From Bacillus yapensis (GTDB taxonomy: Bacteria > Bacillota > Bacilli > Bacillales > Cytobacillaceae): 64,000 nt of DNA. The position numbers and the translations under genes were made by a program. Each line of letters starts with the position of its first letter. Position 1 is the first letter of the stretch. The DNA lies in assembly GCF_005280205.1 (NCBI RefSeq), contig NZ_SUND01000005.1, positions 124,001-188,000 of the forward strand. Direction: 5' to 3'. The notes beneath the pieces are model-generated. The model was given only the letters and a program-made list of their open reading frames with translations, made no database searches and was not told where the DNA came from. Below are positions 61,572 through 64,000 of this stretch, one piece after another.

Positions 61572-63032
61572 TTATATGATCATTTTCTGTGGTTCCCATA
61601 TTTGAACCGTTTCTACCTTGAATTCCTGCTTGTCTTTCAATTTTACAAGTACCTTTTTTAATATATTGGCTGCACCGTTCACGTCCGCATTAATCAGTAG
61701 ACCACGTTCAGTGCGATATAAACCACGCTGAATCCGTTTCCCTGAAAATCGAATTTTATTACTACATTCGCCATATGTCGGTACATTATCATCTAAAAAA
61801 CTCGCCTTAGAGGTGTAGGATTCTTCCGTGACAATTACCTTGATTCCATTACGAGCTGCTTTATATTCAATCATACTGATTAGTAAAGAATGAGGAATAT
61901 GGACAAAAGATTGATTATTTCGTTTTCCGATGTGTATTTGTTGTTTCCACTCTTTATTTTGACCGATGATGATGGTGTTAATATTCTCATTTAAAGCAAT
62001 CTTAACAATTCGATAGCTTGCTTTATGAAAAATATCCTTTATTTTGAATGATCTCGTTTGATGCAATTTCTCTAATCGTTTCGATGTAAATATTCCTTCA
62101 CTAGGTTGTTTTCCGTGTCTTAATATCCCGAGATAGTGGGCCTTTCTTTTATTATAGTATTGATTGATCGATTTGATTTTTTGGCCCTTGATTAATACGG
62201 GATTTCTACCTGTATTTGTCACGATGGTTGCCAAATTATCAATCCCAAGATCAATACTCATGTATCTTCCGTTATCAACTAATATTTCCTGTTCCGATTG
62301 GACTTCCATGACTAACTCCACCATATATTCATGGTATTTTGGAACTACTCGAACTTGTTTTAACTTGCCTTCTGAAAGAGCCAATTTCCCGATATTCAAT
62401 CGCTCCTTTGTTTTAGGGAATTTTAGATGTTTGTTGTTTTTAATGACACAATCCTGATTGGTAAAGAGGATCTCTTTTTCTTCTGAACGACAATATTTTG
62501 GGATTTTAGGTCTTCCCTTATATTTTGTTGGATTTAGTTTGTAGTCTGCTAAACTAGCATAAAAGGATTTCCAATTTTGGAATACAACTTTCATCACTCC
62601 TTGGCTTGATTGGGTGGGGAGCGAACGGTAATCAGGTTGTCCAATACGTTTGAACAATGCGTCCAGAAAATTGTAGTCTACATACGGATTATCTTTTGTC
62701 GGCGCTACAAACTCGTTTAATTTCACTTCTTTTTGCTTTTCTTTTGGTTTCTTTTGTTGGATTTTTAGTTTTTTTTGATAGGCTACTATTTGAATGTCAT
62801 TCATAGGTTGGAGGTTTTGTTGGATCGTACGAACGACTTCTTGTTGTAGAGGTTGAAGTTCCTTTTCTTGGGTGAATGAAGTAAAGACTTGGCGGATGTA
62901 AAAGTTCGTGGTGTTGTATAAATTCTTAGCATTTTGGGTCATCTGTTGAAAATATGGATACATTTTATGCCCTTTTTTTACCCTAATCTGATGAGTACTA
63001 TAATTTTTACTCTCACTAATCCCCTCGGTCAC
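61572..63032 (-). CDS. tnpB: RNA-guided nuclease TnpB (IS605 family)
   Basis: A 486-aa TnpB with OrfB helix-turn-helix-like amino terminus and a RuvC domain whose acidic residues are visible: Asp in SIDLGIDNLATIV, Glu in VTEESYTSKASF and Asp in INADVNGAANIL. The CxxC...CxxC zinc finger that usually sits between the last two is absent (only one Cys, in GECSN). In characterised members TnpB with its omega RNA cuts DNA at empty donor sites. GTG 63032 follows GAGAGGTG. No tnpA here. Confidence 0.92.
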   Translation of the reverse strand: MTEGISESKNYSTHQIRVKKGHKMYPYFQQMTQNAKNLYNTTNFYIRQVFTSFTQEKELQPLQQEVVRTIQQNLQPMNDIQIVAYQKKLKIQQKKPKEKQKEVKLNEFVAPTKDNPYVDYNFLDALFKRIGQPDYRSLPTQSSQGVMKVVFQNWKSFYASLADYKLNPTKYKGRPKIPKYCRSEEKEILFTNQDCVIKNNKHLKFPKTKERLNIGKLALSEGKLKQVRVVPKYHEYMVELVMEVQSEQEILVDNGRYMSIDLGIDNLATIVTNTGRNPVLIKGQKIKSINQYYNKRKAHYLGILRHGKQPSEGIFTSKRLEKLHQTRSFKIKDIFHKASYRIVKIALNENINTIIIGQNKEWKQQIHIGKRNNQSFVHIPHSLLISMIEYKAARNGIKVIVTEESYTSKASFLDDNVPTYGECSNKIRFSGKRIQRGLYRTERGLLINADVNGAANILKKVLVKLKDKQEFKVETVQIWEPQKMII

Positions 63033-63237
63033 TTAAATCACCTCTCTTAATACCATTATACCAAACACACGTTCTTTAAATCCATCCTTAATATGAAATT
63101 TATTAAAAAACGCCAATTCACCCCCTCCTTAATATTTGGAACTTAAATTTGAAGAAGGGGTACTCTTGACAATTCTTGATAGATTTTTGGTATATTCTTG
63201 GGATTCATGAATAAAGGCGGCAAGTACTGGTCTTATT

Positions 63238-63279
63238 GAAGGCGTCTTCCTTTTTAACGGAAGATGTCTTTCATTTTTT
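63238..63279 (+). terminator. Leader hairpin upstream of the membrane-protein pair
   Basis: GAAGGCGTCTTCC / GGAAGATGTCTTTC with an 8-nt loop, then ATTTTTTC; outer bases TTATTGAA / TTCAATAA extend it. It reads rightward in the leader of the next gene, so it could be an attenuator. No known riboswitch motif was recognised in the 63175-63352 stretch. Confidence 0.5.
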
Positions 63280-63352
63280 CAATAATCTTAACTGCTTACG
63301 GACATACTAGCACTGAAATTCATCTACAAATTTCGGGAAGTATGGTGGGAAA

Positions 63353-63808
63353 TTGTTAACATTTTCTTTCGCATTACTATTTTGCCTTATACTAATTGGA
63401 TTTTATCGAATCAATCGACTTCCAGTTACTATCATCATACCGCTATGGCTTTTTATCATGCTTATTTCCGGATTGACCTTTAATTCTATTTTTACCAATT
63501 TAGGGTACATCGATAAACCAATGACTGCCGATCGTTATGTAACATACCACGTTCTTCACAAGCTGATCTCCCCTATAGGGTTACTCCTTATCGTGAACAT
63601 TTACCATCGTCTAAGAGTCCCACTAAAATGGGGATGGACCATTTTGGGAACAGCCTTCTTTATGATCGGTGAAAAAATCGTAGAGCAAATCGGAATCATT
63701 AAATACGTAGACTGGAATATCGGATACTCTGCACTTATGTGGTTTTCAATCATTGTTCTTTGCCTTATATTTGATCATTTGTTGGAAAGAGGTGACCATC
63801 ATCTTTAA
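63353..63808 (+). CDS. Small polytopic membrane protein
   Basis: A 151-aa protein with about five hydrophobic segments (2-17, 24-46, 68-86, 94-115 and 123-143). I recognise no family. The putative start is TTG 63353 with a weak GGTGGG site. It overlaps the next membrane-protein gene by 17 bp, so the two are probably translationally coupled partners. Confidence 0.65.
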   Translation: MLTFSFALLFCLILIGFYRINRLPVTIIIPLWLFIMLISGLTFNSIFTNLGYIDKPMTADRYVTYHVLHKLISPIGLLLIVNIYHRLRVPLKWGWTILGTAFFMIGEKIVEQIGIIKYVDWNIGYSALMWFSIIVLCLIFDHLLERGDHHL

Positions 63809-64000
63809 ATTACCTCCAAGTTTTGATGAAAATGAATGGTTTATTCTCGCCTCATTATTTTGCCTGATCGTTTGTTTTATCAAAATCCCTAAAATTTTTC
63901 CGCTAAATATGAGAATCTCTATATTTCTCTTCTATGCCGTTATTGGACTTACAGCTGATGTCATCATCGCGGCAGACTACCCTGTTGACTTATATACCAT
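63792..64000 (+). CDS. Membrane protein, 5' part (cut by window end)
   Basis: An open frame from GTG 63792 (after GGAAAGAGG), running to the end of the window: MTIIFKLPPSFDENEWFIL, then two hydrophobic segments (about 15-34 and 44-60). It overlaps the preceding membrane-protein gene and is likely its partner. The family is unknown. Confidence 0.6.
   Translation, partial: MTIIFKLPPSFDENEWFILASLFCLIVCFIKIPKIFPLNMRISIFLFYAVIGLTADVIIAADYPVDLYT

Larger units (their letters stand above)
61394..63174 (-). mobile_element. TnpB-only IS (IS605/IS1341 group), intact copy 2
   Basis: About 1.78 kb, nearly identical to the copy at 36374-38153. The shared sequence runs from ATGAATACTCCCCCACC to GTACTCTTGACAATT. 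Subterminal hairpins are present at both ends (the tnpB-5' end has ACCCCTTCTT / AAGGAGGGGGT arms). There is no target duplication or terminal inverted repeat, as expected for this family. It lies between the lysine operon promoter and a membrane-protein gene pair. Confidence 0.88.

Noticed and set aside
1-64000. selA, selB, selC, selD, tRNA or rRNA genes, CRISPR arrays
   Set aside because: None could be recognised in the window; Sec machinery must be elsewhere if the Sec reading is right.

Overview
The window reads as a piece of a low-GC, endospore-forming Bacillaceae chromosome. Evidence is the spore-coat gene gerQ behind a sigma-E-like promoter, the hemQ-gerQ-ywdK-ywdI-ung order known from Bacillus subtilis, tnrA, bacillithiol genes (yojF-bshB2), msmX, pdxK, and AGGAGG-type ribosome binding sites with many TTG and GTG starts. 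No rRNA, tRNA, CRISPR array or prophage was seen.

Layout. 1-3.5 kb: end of hemQ, gerQ, ywdK, ywdI, a tiny four-Cys gene translationally coupled to ung, and a DUF4230 membrane protein. 3.5-15.4 kb: one minus-strand run of eleven genes building a respiratory, Tat-exported, molybdenum formate dehydrogenase (fdhD, alpha, beta, gamma, fdhE) and its cofactor (mobA, two moeA, moaE, moaD, moeB). The alpha subunit is split by an in-frame UGA that is almost certainly selenocysteine: the residue context fits and a textbook bacterial SECIS hairpin starts 11 nt downstream. Upstream of fdhD are two FNR-type boxes, each about 41.5 bp from a predicted start point. 15.6-18.9 kb: pdxK, yojF-bshB2, a SRPBCC protein and a Crp/Fnr regulator. 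19-21.5 kb: a TetR-controlled ABC-2 exporter. 21.6-31.3 kb: miscellaneous metabolic, repair and membrane genes, including a three-gene ABC-2 transporter and a twin P-loop gene broken by one frameshift. 31.4-35 kb: an asymmetric heterodimeric ABC exporter. 35.5-36.4 kb: tnrA, divergent from two tiny genes, with two TnrA boxes between them. 36.4-38.2 kb: a decayed TnpB-only IS. 38.3-46.7 kb: an MFS pump, DUF2804, msrAB, an APH-like kinase, a sigma-54 activator facing proline dehydrogenase (with a consensus -24/-12 promoter), and a chemoreceptor. 46.9-51 kb: a LytS-type kinase, a frameshifted LytT-type regulator and a CstA/BtsT-type carrier. 51-53.7 kb: an unfamiliar operon of three secreted helical proteins with a shared N-terminal motif plus a signal peptidase I, preceded by repeated GTTC-N8-GAAC-like elements. 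53.8-58.5 kb: a PucR/CdaR regulator, msmX, and an HxlR regulator facing an MFS/aldo-keto reductase pair. 58.5-61.3 kb: an amino-acid ABC transporter under a lysine riboswitch. 61.4-63.2 kb: an intact second copy of the TnpB element. 63.2-64 kb: a leader hairpin and two small membrane-protein genes, the last cut by the window edge.

The two strongest candidates for something new are the secreted-trio/signal-peptidase operon and the selenocysteine formate dehydrogenase module. The other points of interest are mainly regulatory: FNR, TnrA, sigma-54, HxlR and TetR sites whose spacing fits their genes. Several genes carry single-base lesions in or near short homopolymers and could be real decay or read errors.
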